From Bacteroidaceae bacterium (GTDB lineage: Bacteria; Bacteroidota; Bacteroidia; Bacteroidales; CHK158-818): a stretch of DNA of 6,443 nucleotides. A program made the translations under genes and the position numbers. Positions within the stretch are counted from its first letter, which is position 1. Each line of letters starts with the position of its first letter. Below are positions 5,945 to 6,443 of the stretch, piece after piece. Location: assembly GCA_017467745.1 (NCBI GenBank), contig JAFUKV010000075.1, positions 1 to 6,443 on the forward strand. Direction: 5' to 3'. Below the pieces are notes generated by a model. That model saw only the letters and a program-made list of their open reading frames with translations, was not told the origin of the DNA and did not search any database.

Positions 5945-6443
5945 ATGCGTTTGATTTGCATAACAAAGGAGCACCGAACATACAACGAAGTCGAGCGAAT
6001 TCATTTCTTACTGGAAAACGGAATAGATATACTGCATCTGAGAAAACCTTCTTTTTCTGAAAAAGAATTATCTTCTCTTTTATCGGAAATAGATAAAAGT
6101 TTCTATGACAGGATTGTTTTACATGACCATTTCAATTTAACATCTTATTTCCCGGTGAGAGGCATTCATATCAATAAAAGAAATAACAGCATACCTATAC
6201 AATATAGCGGAAAAATAAGCCATTCGTGTCATAGCATTGAAGAAATCTGCAAAAATCAAGATATATACGAATATCAATTCCTAAGTCCTATTTTCGACAG
6301 TATTTCAAAAACCGGTTATCGTTCCGGATTTTCGGAAGATGAATTAACTGACGCAACACAAAAAGGCATTATCCATTCAAAAATAATTGCATTGGGTGGA
6401 ATAACACCGGAACGCATATTAACGCTGAACCCTCATTCGTTCG
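5945..6443 (+). CDS. ThiE/TenI-family protein (thiamine phosphate synthase-like), C-terminus cut off by the window edge
   Basis: An open frame of 166 codons runs from the ATG at 5945 to the window end. ThiE joins HMP-PP with thiazole phosphate; the related TenI is a thiazole tautomerase. Both are small TIM-barrel proteins of ~200 residues, so ~30-40 are probably missing. Visible motifs are LHLRKP (30-35), LHDHFNL (59-65), GIHINKRN (73-80), SHSCHS (92-97), FLSPIFDSISKTGY (112-125) and the phosphate-binding ALGGITPE (149-156). Classical ThiE has QLREK, GVHLGQxD and GPIFxTxTK. Here the Asp of GQxD appears to be Asn80, while Lys122 and perhaps Asp61 are kept. The form resembles the second, TenI-like paralogue I recall from Bacteroides thiamine operons, so whether it makes thiamine phosphate or acts as a tautomerase is open, and I give no symbol. 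It follows thiS by 3 bases in the riboswitch-controlled operon. Confidence 0.88.
   Translation, partial: MRLICITKEHRTYNEVERIHFLLENGIDILHLRKPSFSEKELSSLLSEIDKSFYDRIVLHDHFNLTSYFPVRGIHINKRNNSIPIQYSGKISHSCHSIEEICKNQDIYEYQFLSPIFDSISKTGYRSGFSEDELTDATQKGIIHSKIIALGGITPERILTLNPHSF

Noticed and set aside
5710..5985. 91-codon minus-strand open frame opposite thiS.
   Set aside because: It is antisense to thiS, whose size and Gly-Gly end are diagnostic; no independent support.

Overview
The window looks like ordinary chromosome of a low-GC member of the Bacteroidota, most likely order Bacteroidales. Three things point there: candidate promoters of the TAnnTTTG (-7) type upstream of every transcription unit, a near absence of Shine-Dalgarno sequences, and protein families with familiar Bacteroidales forms (a secreted TPR protein, a Walker-A-less AddB-like nuclease, and a ThiE/TenI variant with a FLSPIFDSISK motif). 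The genus cannot be fixed from the sequence alone.

Layout: bases 1-1569 (minus strand) hold the N-terminal 523 residues of an exported tetratricopeptide-repeat protein, cut by the window edge. A 127-base gap (1570-1696) carries its probable promoter and a strong hairpin that would lie at the extreme 5' end of its mRNA. Bases 1697-4558 (minus) encode a complete 953-residue AddB-like PD-(D/E)XK nuclease with a four-cysteine set typical of the AddB iron-sulfur staple. Bases 4559-4870 form a divergent intergenic region with promoters for both directions and a clear TPP (thiamine pyrophosphate) riboswitch at about 4737-4814, facing right. Bases 4871-6443 (plus) are a thiamine biosynthesis operon: thiD, thiS and a truncated ThiE/TenI-family gene that runs off the window.

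How the genes work together: thiD makes the pyrimidine half (HMP-PP), ThiS carries the sulfur for the thiazole half, and the ThiE/TenI-like protein acts at or next to the joining step. The riboswitch lets the end product TPP switch the operon down. The left-hand genes (DNA repair nuclease, TPR protein) are functionally unrelated to the thiamine genes and are transcribed away from them. I see no mobile element, CRISPR array, tRNA, rRNA or obviously new system. The points most worth a second look are an 8-bp alternative pairing that would compete with riboswitch P1, the thiS Gly-Gly codons doubling as the next gene's ribosome binding site, the diverged ThiE/TenI active site, the lone AddB-like gene, and the 5' hairpin on the TPR mRNA.
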